A DNA stretch of 10,004 nt from Agaricicola taiwanensis_A (GCA_040394255.1 JBEBSP010000094.1:1-10004); one strand, 5' to 3'. Shown: positions 1 to 9,098, counted from the stretch's first letter. A program made the numbers and translations. The notes: generated from the letters alone by a model not told the origin.

Positions 1-22
1 CGGATTCAGGGCGTGAAGTGAA

Positions 23-397
<375 letters not shown>

Positions 398-401
398 GCC
401 G

Positions 402-431
402 GATGTGAAGGGAAAGATGGTCGGGGTCAAG
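402..431 (-). promoter_or_regulatory. Probable rnpB promoter
   Basis: On the minus strand a CTTGAC box (426-431) matches the -35 element typical of rhizobial sigma-70 promoters. With TTGACC (425-430) as the hexamer, a 17-nt spacer leads to CACATC at 402-407 as a poor -10. Transcription would then start near 395-397, which is exactly where helix P1 of the RNase P RNA begins. That agreement is the main support. The -35 box sits about 10 bp downstream of the LT1 stop codon, so rnpB has its own promoter squeezed against the end of the preceding gene. Confidence 0.55.
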
Positions 432-451
432 CGCGCGGTGTCAGCCGCGCG
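432..451 (-). terminator. GC hairpin over the LT1 stop codon
   Basis: A perfect 7-bp inverted repeat, CGCGCGG (432-438) and CCGCGCG (445-451), has a 6-nt loop that contains the LT1 stop codon (TCA on plus, 441-443). No U-tract follows, so it is not a standard intrinsic terminator. It could still slow or protect the 3' end of the LT1 message just before the rnpB promoter. The GC content makes a chance hairpin possible. Confidence 0.3.
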
Positions 452-1163
452 GTTCGACCCGGTCGTTGAGGGCGATGCGGGGGCTCGCTTCTACCGACAT
501 GGCCGCGATGTGGCCCTTGGCCTTGGCGCAATAGACCGCGCCCATGCGCGTCACGCCCCGGACGCCATGGCCGCCCTGATAGCGCGAGACGGTGCCGCAG
601 ACATCGCCGCCGGCCAGCCTGTGCGCGCCGGCCAGATACTTCATGCCCCACTTGATGTTGGTGGCGGGATCGTAAAGCCCCGCGCGGGTGCCGGTGTAGC
701 CGATCATGCGTGCGGTCGGATATTTGATCTGCATCAGTCCGACCTCGCCGGCGCGGCCGGTGATGCGCGGATTCCAGCGGCTTTCGACGGTGACGACGGC
801 TTTGGCCAGTGTCACCGGCACGCCGTTGGCGGCTGCTTCCCGCCGGACGATGGCGCGCAGGGAGTCCGGGGCGGCAGCCAGCGGATTTTTGGAGGTCCGC
901 CGCGCCTTCGTGCCGGCCACGCTCCGGGCTTGCGCCGGTGCGGCCTTGCCCTTCGTGGTGGTTGCCGCGCCGTGGGACGGTTTCGCCGTCGTCGCAGCCT
1001 TGGGAGCCTTCGACGCGACCCGCTGGACTTCCTGTATGAGAAAATCATGGGCTCCGGCGTCATCGGCCTTCGCCGGCAGGGCGGCCAGGGTCAGGCCGAA
1101 GGCCGCGGACAGGCAGGCAAGCGCCGTCATGCGCCATGGGCGCACGGAAAAATGCGTGGTCAT
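441..1163 (-). CDS. Secreted lytic transglycosylase, SLT/GH23 fold (LT1)
   Basis: This 240-residue exported protein is predicted to cleave the MurNAc-GlcNAc bond of peptidoglycan in the periplasm, releasing 1,6-anhydro-muropeptides. Residues 1-33 form a Sec signal peptide with a likely cut after AKA (33/34). A short motif DFLIQEVQR (40-48) follows, then an Ala/Lys/Thr-rich basic linker to about residue 97, then the SLT domain (about 100-226). The catalytic glutamate is E126 in VESRWNP, and GLMQI (141-145) is the next family motif. The usual AYNAG block is replaced by SRYQGGHG (192-199), and C188/C211 could form a disulfide. The ATG start has a good AAGGA ribosome binding site 6 nt upstream. 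It is a paralogue of LT2, 179 bp upstream on the same strand. The protein is small for the family and has no recognisable LysM or membrane anchor. The family is clear, but the specific substrate or partner is not. Confidence 0.9.
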   Translation of the reverse strand: MTTHFSVRPWRMTALACLSAAFGLTLAALPAKADDAGAHDFLIQEVQRVASKAPKAATTAKPSHGAATTTKGKAAPAQARSVAGTKARRTSKNPLAAAPDSLRAIVRREAAANGVPVTLAKAVVTVESRWNPRITGRAGEVGLMQIKYPTARMIGYTGTRAGLYDPATNIKWGMKYLAGAHRLAGGDVCGTVSRYQGGHGVRGVTRMGAVYCAKAKGHIAAMSVEASPRIALNDRVEPRG

Positions 1164-1209
1164 TTCATATCCTTAGTGGGGAGTTTGGAGGCCGGGCCAA
1201 GGCGCGGCC

Positions 1210-1215
1210 ATCATA
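1210..1215 (-). promoter_or_regulatory. Possible -10 box for LT1
   Basis: On the minus strand TATGAT (one mismatch to TATAAT) sits about 47 bp upstream of the LT1 ATG. No recognisable -35 box lies 16-18 bp further upstream (the sequence there is GC-rich, near the palindrome at 1237-1250). LT1 might therefore have a weak or activator-dependent promoter, or might depend on read-through from LT2. Confidence 0.22.
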
Positions 1216-1236
1216 GGGCATGCCGACGGCGGGCAG

Positions 1237-1250
1237 GCGGCCATGGCCGC
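1237..1250. repeat. 14-bp perfect palindrome between LT2 and LT1
   Basis: GCGGCCATGGCCGC is a perfect palindrome in the LT2-LT1 spacer. The flanks GGCAG and CTGCC also pair if a small internal mismatch is allowed, so it can form a cruciform or hairpin, or act as a dimeric protein site. In DNA this rich in GC such a palindrome may be chance. Its position just upstream of the possible LT1 -10 box is the only hint of function. Confidence 0.35.
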
Positions 1251-1265
1251 TCTGCCTCGCTGCTT

Positions 1266-1315
1266 GCCACGCACCAACCCTCGCGGACCCCATATCCGCA
1301 GGCTGGGTGCGTGGC
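1266..1315 (-). terminator. Long nested hairpin after LT2, probable terminator or mRNA stabiliser
   Basis: A perfect 10-bp outer stem (1266-1275 with 1306-1315; GCCACGCACC / GGTGCGTGGC) encloses a second stem (GCGGA 1283-1287 with TCCGC 1295-1299, extended by CCT/AGG across one bulged C). A 3x3 internal loop separates the two. It begins about 28 nt after the LT2 stop codon in the direction of transcription. No run of U follows, so it is either a Rho-assisted terminator, a 3'-end stabiliser, or a processing point that sets different levels of LT2 and LT1 message. Confidence 0.5.
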
Positions 1316-1342
1316 GGCCGCCGGAGCCGTATTCTTGTTAAT

Positions 1343-2134
1343 TCAGGACTTGGGCGATGTGTTCGCGGCTATCTGGCTGCTCTGCGTCTTGGTGCCGGCA
1401 GGCATCGCCGCCATGTGGCGCCGCACCTTGGAGCAGTAGACCGCGCCGGCGCGGGTGACGCCCTTGACGCCGTGGCCACCCTGATACTTGGAGACCGCGC
1501 CGCAGGTGCTGCCGCCGGCCAGCTTGAGCGCTCCGCCGAGATACTTCATGCCGTAGCGCAGGTTGGTGTCGGGATCGTAGAGGCCCGCGCGCGAGCCGGT
1601 GTAGCCCATGCCCTTGGCGGTGCGGTAGCTGAGCTGCATCAGGCCGATGTATCCGCCCGGTCCGGTGGCGCGGGCGTTGTAGCGGCTTTCCACCATGACC
1701 ACGCCATGGGCGAGGCCGAGCGGGACGCCGTGGGCCGCCGCATGGCGAGCGACGAGGTCGCGGAGGGCAGGGGTTCCGGCGGCTGGGGCCGGGCGTGACG
1801 ATGTGGGGCGTGACGCGGTCTTGCGGGTTTCGCGGACCTGCGGAATATCGATTGCCGCGGCGCGGCCTTCCTGGACGGGCACGCTCACCTGGCGGCGTGC
1901 GCTGCGGCGTTCGGCGCGGGGCGGTTTCGCCTGGGCCCTGACGGAAGGGCGGGTCTTCTTCTCAAGACGCTGCGCTTCCTGAAGGATGAAATCCTGGGCG
2001 CTTGCGGAATTTTCGGAAACCTTTGCCGAGACGGCGGCGTTGCGTGAGGGGGACTTCGTCGCGGCGGAGGCCGGAGCCGCAACCACGGTCACGGCGGCGA
2101 GCGCGACGGCCGCCATCAAACGGGAAGACACCAT
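1343..2134 (-). CDS. Secreted lytic transglycosylase, SLT/GH23 fold (LT2)
   Basis: This is a second exported transglycosylase predicted to cut peptidoglycan glycan strands, closely similar to LT1 in its domain. From the ATG at 2132-2134 it has 263 residues. It has a signal peptide ending near APASA, then the motif DFILQEAQR as in LT1, then an Arg/Pro-rich basic linker, then the SLT domain in its second half. The catalytic glutamate is E149 in VESRYNAR, followed by GLMQL, SKYQGGHG, and C211/C234 matching the LT1 cysteine pair. I chose the start at 2134 because GAGG lies 9 nt upstream. The in-frame ATG at 2149 (five residues longer, 268 aa) has only an A-run before it. The GAGG lies inside a hairpin (2144-2164). 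LT2 probably has its own promoter in the AT-rich spacer. Linker and domain divergence suggest an old duplication rather than a recent one. Confidence 0.89.
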   Translation of the reverse strand: MVSSRLMAAVALAAVTVVAAPASAATKSPSRNAAVSAKVSENSASAQDFILQEAQRLEKKTRPSVRAQAKPPRAERRSARRQVSVPVQEGRAAAIDIPQVRETRKTASRPTSSRPAPAAGTPALRDLVARHAAAHGVPLGLAHGVVMVESRYNARATGPGGYIGLMQLSYRTAKGMGYTGSRAGLYDPDTNLRYGMKYLGGALKLAGGSTCGAVSKYQGGHGVKGVTRAGAVYCSKVRRHMAAMPAGTKTQSSQIAANTSPKS

Positions 2135-2143
2135 TTCGAGAAA

Positions 2144-2164
2144 CCTCATCTTTTTTTGATGAGG
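2144..2164 (-). promoter_or_regulatory. Hairpin covering the LT2 ribosome binding site
   Basis: In the LT2 mRNA, CCUCAUC (2164-2158) and GAUGAGG (2150-2144) are perfect complements separated by a loop of exactly seven A. The 3' arm contains the GAGG ribosome binding site for the start at 2134, and also the alternative ATG at 2149. When folded, the stem would hide the ribosome binding site, and melting would expose it. This resembles simple RNA thermosensors or targets for RNA-binding regulators, but that role is inference. Confidence 0.45.
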
Positions 2165-2270
2165 GGTTTATCGCCTTCGCAATGCGTCTCGCACTTGGCC
2201 CGTGCGTGGCGTCGAGAAGGTCATTTTGTGGCAAAAATGAGATAAACACCCTTAACAGACAATGAAGATG

Positions 2271-2299
2271 ATGATTCGTATGAATGAAGTATTTGTCAA
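2271..2299 (-). promoter_or_regulatory. Candidate LT2 promoter
   Basis: On the minus strand a perfect -35 hexamer TTGACA lies at 2294-2299. A 17-nt spacer leads to AATCAT (2271-2276), a poor -10. The resulting leader to the LT2 start would be about 130 nt and would include the hairpin over the ribosome binding site. The surrounding DNA is visibly AT-rich compared with the rest of the window, as expected for a promoter region. Confidence 0.38.
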
Positions 2300-2334
2300 G
2301 ATAAATGCTGTGTGGTTTTGCTTGAAATCAGTTT

Positions 2335-2408
2335 CGGATCATTCATGTGTCCCATTGTGATCTTCTTGTGTCCCAATATGAATACTTGGGTGATCCGATG
2401 GAATGATC
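2335..2408. repeat. Cluster of direct and inverted repeats between amidase and LT2
   Basis: Several repeats overlap here in AT-rich DNA. TGTGTCCCA occurs twice (2346-2354 and 2367-2375), 21 bp apart start to start, so both copies face the same side of the helix. CGGATCA (2335-2341) and TGATCCG (2391-2397) are inverted. GATCATTC (2337-2344) and GAATGATC (2401-2408) are inverted. CCCAA (2372-2376) and TTGGG (2386-2390) form a small hairpin. The last can act as a weak end for the amidase transcript. The direct repeats look like a regulator site upstream of the LT2 promoter. No regulator gene is in the window. Confidence 0.42.
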
Positions 2409-3172
2409 TATCCTTGTACGCTGGCCAACAGGTTGCGCAGCGTCGTGACGGTCGAGGCATCGGCCACGCCGTCGACCTTGGCGGGGCGGAAATGGCGCTG
2501 GAAGGCGGCCACCACGGCGGCGGTCGCTGAATCGAAAATTCCATTGATATCAATTGCGTAACCATAAAGCGCCAGCATCGCCTGCAACGCCTCGACCGGC
2601 TCTCCGCGATCGCCCTCCGAGAGGAAGCGCCCGCCCGTGATGGGGGCCGGCTCCGTCCACAGGCCGACGCCCGCCTCCGCGAGTTTATTCCATGGAAACA
2701 GCTCTCCCGGGTCGGTCTTGCGGCGCGGGGCTGTGTCAGAATGGGCCAGAACATGGTCCGGCGCGATGCCGCGCCGCGCGCAGATGTCGCGGGCGAGCGC
2801 GATGACCGCGTCGACCTGTGCATCGGGAAAAGGGCGATAGCCATGCTCGTGGCCGGGATTGACGATCTCGATGCCGATCGAGCGGCCGTTGATGTCCGTC
2901 TCGCCCTCCCAGGCGCCGAGCCCGGCGTGCCAGGCGCGGCGGTCCTCCGGCACCATCTGCACGATCCGCCCGTCCTCATGCACCAGATAATGGCAGGAGA
3001 CCTTGCCGTCCCGCGAGGTCAGGCGCTCCAGCGCGGCCTCGGCGGTGGGCATGCCGGTGTAATGCAGCAGCAGGATGTCGATGTCCCGGTCTTCTGGCCG
3101 GGCATCGTGGTTGAGTGCCGGCGCAAGAAGGGTGACAAGCTGACAGTCGGGAGCAAAAGAGTTGTCGAGCAT
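2408..3172 (-). CDS. N-acetylmuramoyl-L-alanine amidase (AmpD/AmiD type) with peptidoglycan-binding domain
   Basis: This 254-residue zinc amidase is predicted to cut the bond between MurNAc (or anhydro-MurNAc) and L-Ala of the stem peptide. The Amidase_2 fold covers about residues 30-165. Candidate zinc ligands are H37 (LLHYTG), H144 (VLAHSD) and D154 (KTDPG), and the catalytic glutamate is E102 (IGIEIVN), the complete set expected for AmpD-like enzymes. A PG_binding_1 domain follows (about 183-250, with IDINGIFDSAT and VVAAFQRHF). I see no signal peptide or lipobox, so it may act in the cytoplasm on recycled muropeptides, although the wall-binding domain argues for a role at the wall. The ATG at 3172 is preferred because upstream in-frame codons lack family similarity and would run up to the divergent gene. 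It is a separate transcription unit from LT2, with a repeat-rich spacer between. The product of the family is certain; the compartment is not. Confidence 0.92.
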   Translation of the reverse strand: MLDNSFAPDCQLVTLLAPALNHDARPEDRDIDILLLHYTGMPTAEAALERLTSRDGKVSCHYLVHEDGRIVQMVPEDRRAWHAGLGAWEGETDINGRSIGIEIVNPGHEHGYRPFPDAQVDAVIALARDICARRGIAPDHVLAHSDTAPRRKTDPGELFPWNKLAEAGVGLWTEPAPITGGRFLSEGDRGEPVEALQAMLALYGYAIDINGIFDSATAAVVAAFQRHFRPAKVDGVADASTVTTLRNLLASVQG

Positions 3173-3182
3173 GGATCGGCGA

Positions 3183-3255
3183 CCTGATGATAGATGTGGG
3201 GCGTGTATAAAGCCGACGTCACCAATCCGATAGTCTGTGTGGAAGAGCGGGTTCA
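3183..3255 (+). promoter_or_regulatory. Divergent promoter region, amidase / 5-oxoprolinase
   Basis: Only about 83 bp separate the two divergent start codons. On plus, TATAAA (3206-3211) is a good -10 about 45 bp before the ATG at 3256, with a weak -35 (CTGATG, 3184-3189, 16-nt spacer). On minus, TTGAAC (3251-3256) with an 18-nt spacer and TATCGG (3227-3232) is a candidate for the amidase, and its -35 would overlap the oxoprolinase start codon. Both are weak matches, and overlapping divergent promoters would compete. Confidence 0.35.
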
Positions 3256-6867
<3,612 letters not shown>

Positions 6868-6892
6868 CTGATGCGCAAGCATCGGCGTTCGG

Positions 6893-7023
6893 GGCCCATC
6901 CTTCGGGACGCCGCCTTCGGCGGCCTCAGGATGAGGTTTTCGGGTGTGGCGATTTTCAGGAGATTCAGTCTGTTCCGCCTCATCCTGAGCAAGCCGCGCA
7001 GCGGCTGTCCCGAAGGATGGGCC
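6893..7023. repeat. Two opposed copies of a palindromic intergenic repeat
   Basis: Copy A (6893-6936) runs from GGCCCATCCTTCGGGAC to CCTCAGGATGAGG. Copy B (6978-7023) is its near reverse complement, from CCTCATCCTGAG to GTCCCGAAGGATGGGCC. Each copy has its own 6-bp inner hairpin (GCCGCC/GGCGGC and AGCCGC/GCGGCT) with different stem bases, as if the stem were conserved by compensating change. A 41-bp AT-richer spacer separates the copies. The pair lies between the convergent oxoprolinase and extensin-like genes, 25 bp after the former's stop, and could fold into a very long stem that ends or protects both messages. The outer sequence resembles REP-like elements I associate with Rhizobiales genomes; this link is from memory. 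Confidence 0.78.
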
Positions 7024-7069
7024 GCATATCCGGCCAAAGCCCTATGCACCCCTTGGGAAGAAGGGACGT

Positions 7070-8086
7070 TCAGTAAAGCCCCGTCGTTCCGGCCTGGGGG
7101 AACACCGTCTGCGGCACTGTCGTTGGCGTCACCGCATAGGGATCGCTCTGCTGGATCCACATGCCGATGGGGTCGTCCGCCACGGACATCGGGCCTTGCC
7201 GGACCGGGGGCGCGGCGGCCAGCGTCTGGGCATAGGGGTCTGCCGGATAGGGCTGCTGCGGATACACGGTTCCGTGCGGGTAGCTCGCCGGCGGCAGTGA
7301 AGGCGCGGGGTAGGGGGCGGGCGCTTGCGCCACCGCGGTCCGCGGATAGGCCTGCGGCTGCGGTGCGCGCGCCGTGGGCTGTTCGGTGTTCCGATAGGGC
7401 GATGGCGTTACCTGCGGCACGGGCTTGCAGATGCGGCGGTTGCCGCGCGGATCGTGCATCCGCAGGTCGACGTGGAAATGATCGTAGTGGTAGGCGTCCG
7501 AACCGGGGCCGAGCACGGTCCTGAAATGATCGCAGGCCCCGCCGTGAACGTCGCGCAGGAAGGCGCGCTCGTTCGGAGCGCCGCTCTTCCAGTGTTTCTT
7601 GACGTCGATCACGCGGCCGTCGAGCAGGGTGAAGCCGGAGACGTCCACGGCGTTGGCGAAGGCGTGTTCCGACCAGTTCGCGCCCTTCTTGTGGTTCATG
7701 GTGCGGCAGCCGTAGGAGCCCATGACCTTCAGTTCGGTGATGGGCATGCCGAAGTGCATGTAGGCGGCCGGCTGGATCTTCTCGCGTATCCAGTTCTCCA
7801 TGGCGGGGATCATGGAACAGGACAGCGTCAGCCCCTTCGACAGCGGGACCGTGCCGCTGATGAGCGCACTGACCTTGTAGGGGTACTCCAGGCCGCAGAT
7901 GCGCGGGCCCTTCAGTTCCTTGTCCTTGCGGATGTAAGCGGAGGGGACGACCGCGCCGGAGGCGAGGCAGCGTGCTTCCTCCTGCGCGCGCCAGGGCTCG
8001 CGTTCCTCCGTGTCGAAGAAACCGCAGCCGGTCAGCGCGACCGCGACGAGGCCAGCAATGAGACCATACGCAACACACCGTCTCAT
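7070..8086 (-). CDS. Extensin-like C-terminal domain lipoprotein
   Basis: This 338-residue protein starts with a lipoprotein signal peptide, with lipobox LTGC and acylated C21, so it is probably anchored in the envelope. Residues about 38-212 form the bacterial Extensin_C domain. It contains the motifs of LAS-type metallopeptidases: SEHAFANAVD (139-148, candidate ligands H141 and D148) and HYDHFHVD (200-207, H203 or H205 as a further ligand). This suggests a peptidoglycan peptidase or binding role, although activity of this family is not settled to my knowledge. Cysteines at 40, 64, 90, 127 and 185 may form disulfides in the periplasm. Residues about 220-325 are a low-complexity tail rich in Pro, Tyr, Gln and Ala, probably disordered. 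It is convergent with the oxoprolinase and divergent from the small membrane protein gene. A TTGACG box on minus, about 35-40 bp upstream of the ATG, is a possible -35 without a good -10. Confidence 0.88.
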   Translation of the reverse strand: MRRCVAYGLIAGLVAVALTGCGFFDTEEREPWRAQEEARCLASGAVVPSAYIRKDKELKGPRICGLEYPYKVSALISGTVPLSKGLTLSCSMIPAMENWIREKIQPAAYMHFGMPITELKVMGSYGCRTMNHKKGANWSEHAFANAVDVSGFTLLDGRVIDVKKHWKSGAPNERAFLRDVHGGACDHFRTVLGPGSDAYHYDHFHVDLRMHDPRGNRRICKPVPQVTPSPYRNTEQPTARAPQPQAYPRTAVAQAPAPYPAPSLPPASYPHGTVYPQQPYPADPYAQTLAAAPPVRQGPMSVADDPIGMWIQQSDPYAVTPTTVPQTVFPQAGTTGLY

Positions 8087-8327
8087 GGTGGGTAAAATGC
8101 GCGGCTCACGGTTAAGGCTGCGTCAACGCTTTGCGGCGAAGCGGGGGCGTTGTGCAAAAAAATTCTTAATTCGATTGAACAGGGAAAACGAAGACGGTTC
8201 AGACTCTTGGGAGTCGATGCCTAAACTGTCGACACAGAAGCTGCCGCGGTGCAGCACAAGATTTCTCTAGCCATGCGTTCAGACTTCGCTAGATTCAACC
8301 TTAGTCCAACGAGCGGAGCACCGAACG
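8087..8327. promoter_or_regulatory. Divergent intergenic region with small repeats
   Basis: This 241-bp spacer between the extensin-like gene and the small membrane protein gene encodes nothing I can support. It holds a direct repeat GTTCAGACT (8197-8205 and 8277-8285), a palindrome GACTC-TTGG-GAGTC (8202-8215), an inverted pair GTCGA/TCGAC around 8211-8232, and TCTAGC (8266-8271) opposed to GCTAGA (8288-8293). The 8155-8190 stretch is A-rich. A weak plus-strand promoter, TTGAAC (8175-8180) with a 17-nt spacer and TTCAGA (8198-8203), is possible. The TCTAGC pair lies 35 bp before the small gene and is a candidate operator or leader hairpin. Confidence 0.35.
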
Positions 8328-8411
8328 ATGGTACTGACCCAGAAGCTGAATGTGCTTTTTGCCTGTGTCGCTTTCGCGTTTATCGGCGCGGTGGTGATCG
8401 GAGCTTTCTGA
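8328..8411 (+). CDS. 27-residue small membrane protein
   Basis: A short open frame begins ATG GTA CTG ACC CAG and ends TGA. The peptide starts MVLTQKLN and continues into one hydrophobic stretch of about 19 residues (LFACVAFAF then IGAVVIGAF), so it is very likely a single-pass inner-membrane peptide with a short, slightly positive N-terminus facing the cytoplasm. A GGAG ribosome binding site lies 9 nt before the ATG, and a strong intrinsic terminator starts 65 bp after the stop, so it has the layout of a real monocistronic gene. I do not recognise a named family and assign no function. It lies between the extensin-like gene and yqeY, with neither on its strand. It is short enough to be missed by most gene callers. 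Confidence 0.7.
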   Translation: MVLTQKLNVLFACVAFAFIGAVVIGAF

Positions 8412-8475
8412 GGCTTCCACCGTCGGGGGGCGTGCGGCGTCGCCCGGCGAAACCGCAAATCAAGGACGATCTTTC

Positions 8476-8514
8476 AGGCCGGGGAGCGCCACGCTCTCCG
8501 GCCTTATTCTTTAT
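8476..8514 (+). terminator. Intrinsic terminator after the small membrane protein gene
   Basis: The plus strand has a 13-bp stem with one G-U pair: AGGCCGGGGAGCG (8476-8488), loop CCA, CGCTCTCCGGCCT (8492-8504). A T-rich tail, TATTCTTTAT (8505-8514), follows. It ends the small gene's transcript. On the minus strand the same hairpin lies just past the yqeY stop codon but lacks a good U-tract, so it may act only weakly in that direction. Confidence 0.85.
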
Positions 8515-8517
8515 CCG

Positions 8518-8979
8518 TCAGCTCAGGGCTTCCTTGACCCAGCCGCTGGCCTTGGCGAAGTCCATCCGCCCGGCATAGTTTTCCTTGAGGATGGCGATCA
8601 CCTTGCCCATGTCGCGGATGCTTTCCGCGCCGCTCCGCGCCACGGCGTCCCTGATGGCCGCGCGGGTTTCGGCCTCGTCGAGCTGCCGGGGCAGGAAGCC
8701 CTGGATGATGTCGATTTCCTCGCGCTCCTGGGCGGCGAGTTCGGTGCGGCCGGCCTGGTCGTAGATGCCGGCCGACTCCTGCCGCTGCTTGACCATCTTC
8801 TGAAGAAGCTGAAGCAGTTCGTCGTCGCCGATGCCGCCCGTGCGTCCGGCGCCGCGCGCTTCGATGTCGCGGTCCTTGATGGCGGCATTGATGAGGCGCA
8901 GCGTGCCGGTGCGGACGCGGTCCTGGCTCTTCATCGCCGTCTTCAGGGCGTCGTTGATCGTCTCGCGGATGGTGGTCAT
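8518..8979 (-). CDS. GatB/YqeY-domain protein
   Basis: This 153-residue cytosolic protein belongs to the YqeY family, which shares the tail domain of the tRNA amidotransferase subunit GatB. That relation suggests binding to tRNA or an aminoacylation-linked role, but the family has no firmly known reaction. The full family pattern is present: IRETINDALKTAMKSQD at the N-terminus, LRLINAAIKDRDIEARG, the charged helix with LLQKMVKQRQESAGIYDQAGR, EREEIDIIQGFLPRQL, and the C-terminal MGKVIAILKENYAGRMDFAKASGWVKEAL. Length is typical. I placed the start at 8979 because AGGGG lies about 6 nt upstream. An in-frame ATG at 9009 would add ten residues without family similarity. It is divergent from carA, an arrangement I recall from alphaproteobacteria, and convergent with the 27-residue gene. 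Confidence 0.93.
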   Translation of the reverse strand: MTTIRETINDALKTAMKSQDRVRTGTLRLINAAIKDRDIEARGAGRTGGIGDDELLQLLQKMVKQRQESAGIYDQAGRTELAAQEREEIDIIQGFLPRQLDEAETRAAIRDAVARSGAESIRDMGKVIAILKENYAGRMDFAKASGWVKEALS

Positions 8980-9001
8980 GGTGCCCCTGATGTTCAAATG
9001 C

Positions 9002-9017
9002 GTCGCCATATCGCGAC
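9002..9017. repeat. Short inverted repeat upstream of yqeY
   Basis: GTCGC (9002-9006) and GCGAC (9013-9017) are perfect inverted copies around CATATC, about 23-38 bp upstream of the yqeY ATG at 8979. It could be a leader hairpin or an operator. Five-base arms in GC-rich DNA are weak evidence. Confidence 0.22.
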
Positions 9018-9027
9018 CATGCTGCCG

Positions 9028-9056
9028 TTGACCCGCGTGGCGGTTGGGGCTAGCAA
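9028..9056 (+). promoter_or_regulatory. Candidate carA promoter
   Basis: TTGACC (9028-9033) matches the -35 consensus at five of six bases. The ideal 17-nt spacer leads to TAGCAA (9051-9056), a weaker -10. Transcription would start near 9063 and give a leader of about 100 nt. An alternative -10, TATATG (9113-9118), lies closer to the gene but lacks a clear -35. Confidence 0.42.
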
Positions 9057-9098
9057 CCCGTCAAAGCCCCGATCGTCGGCGGCGACTCCGGTTCGGAG
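9042..9098 (+). promoter_or_regulatory. Overlapping hairpins upstream of carA
   Basis: Three small inverted repeats lie here. GGTTG (9042-9046) pairs with CAACC (9054-9058). GGGGCT (9046-9051) pairs with AGCCCC (9065-9070). CTCCG (9086-9090) pairs with CGGAG (9094-9098). The first two exclude each other and overlap the predicted -10. If transcription starts near 9063, only the third lies within the leader. No U-tract follows, so a classical attenuator is not supported. Confidence 0.25.

Noticed and set aside
2262..2360. Possible 32-codon plus-strand peptide in the AT-rich spacer
   Set aside because: There is no ribosome binding site before the ATG, and the frame lies across the candidate LT2 promoter and direct repeats.
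6893..7023. Insertion sequence or CRISPR interpretation of the paired repeats
   Set aside because: There is no transposase gene and no target duplication. Only two inverted copies exist, rather than direct repeats with regular unique spacers.
8160..8185. CtrA-like site (TTAA with a 7-bp gap) near TTCTTAATTCGATTGAAC
   Set aside because: Only one TTAA half is present. The second half reads GAAC instead of TTAA, so the match is too weak to call.
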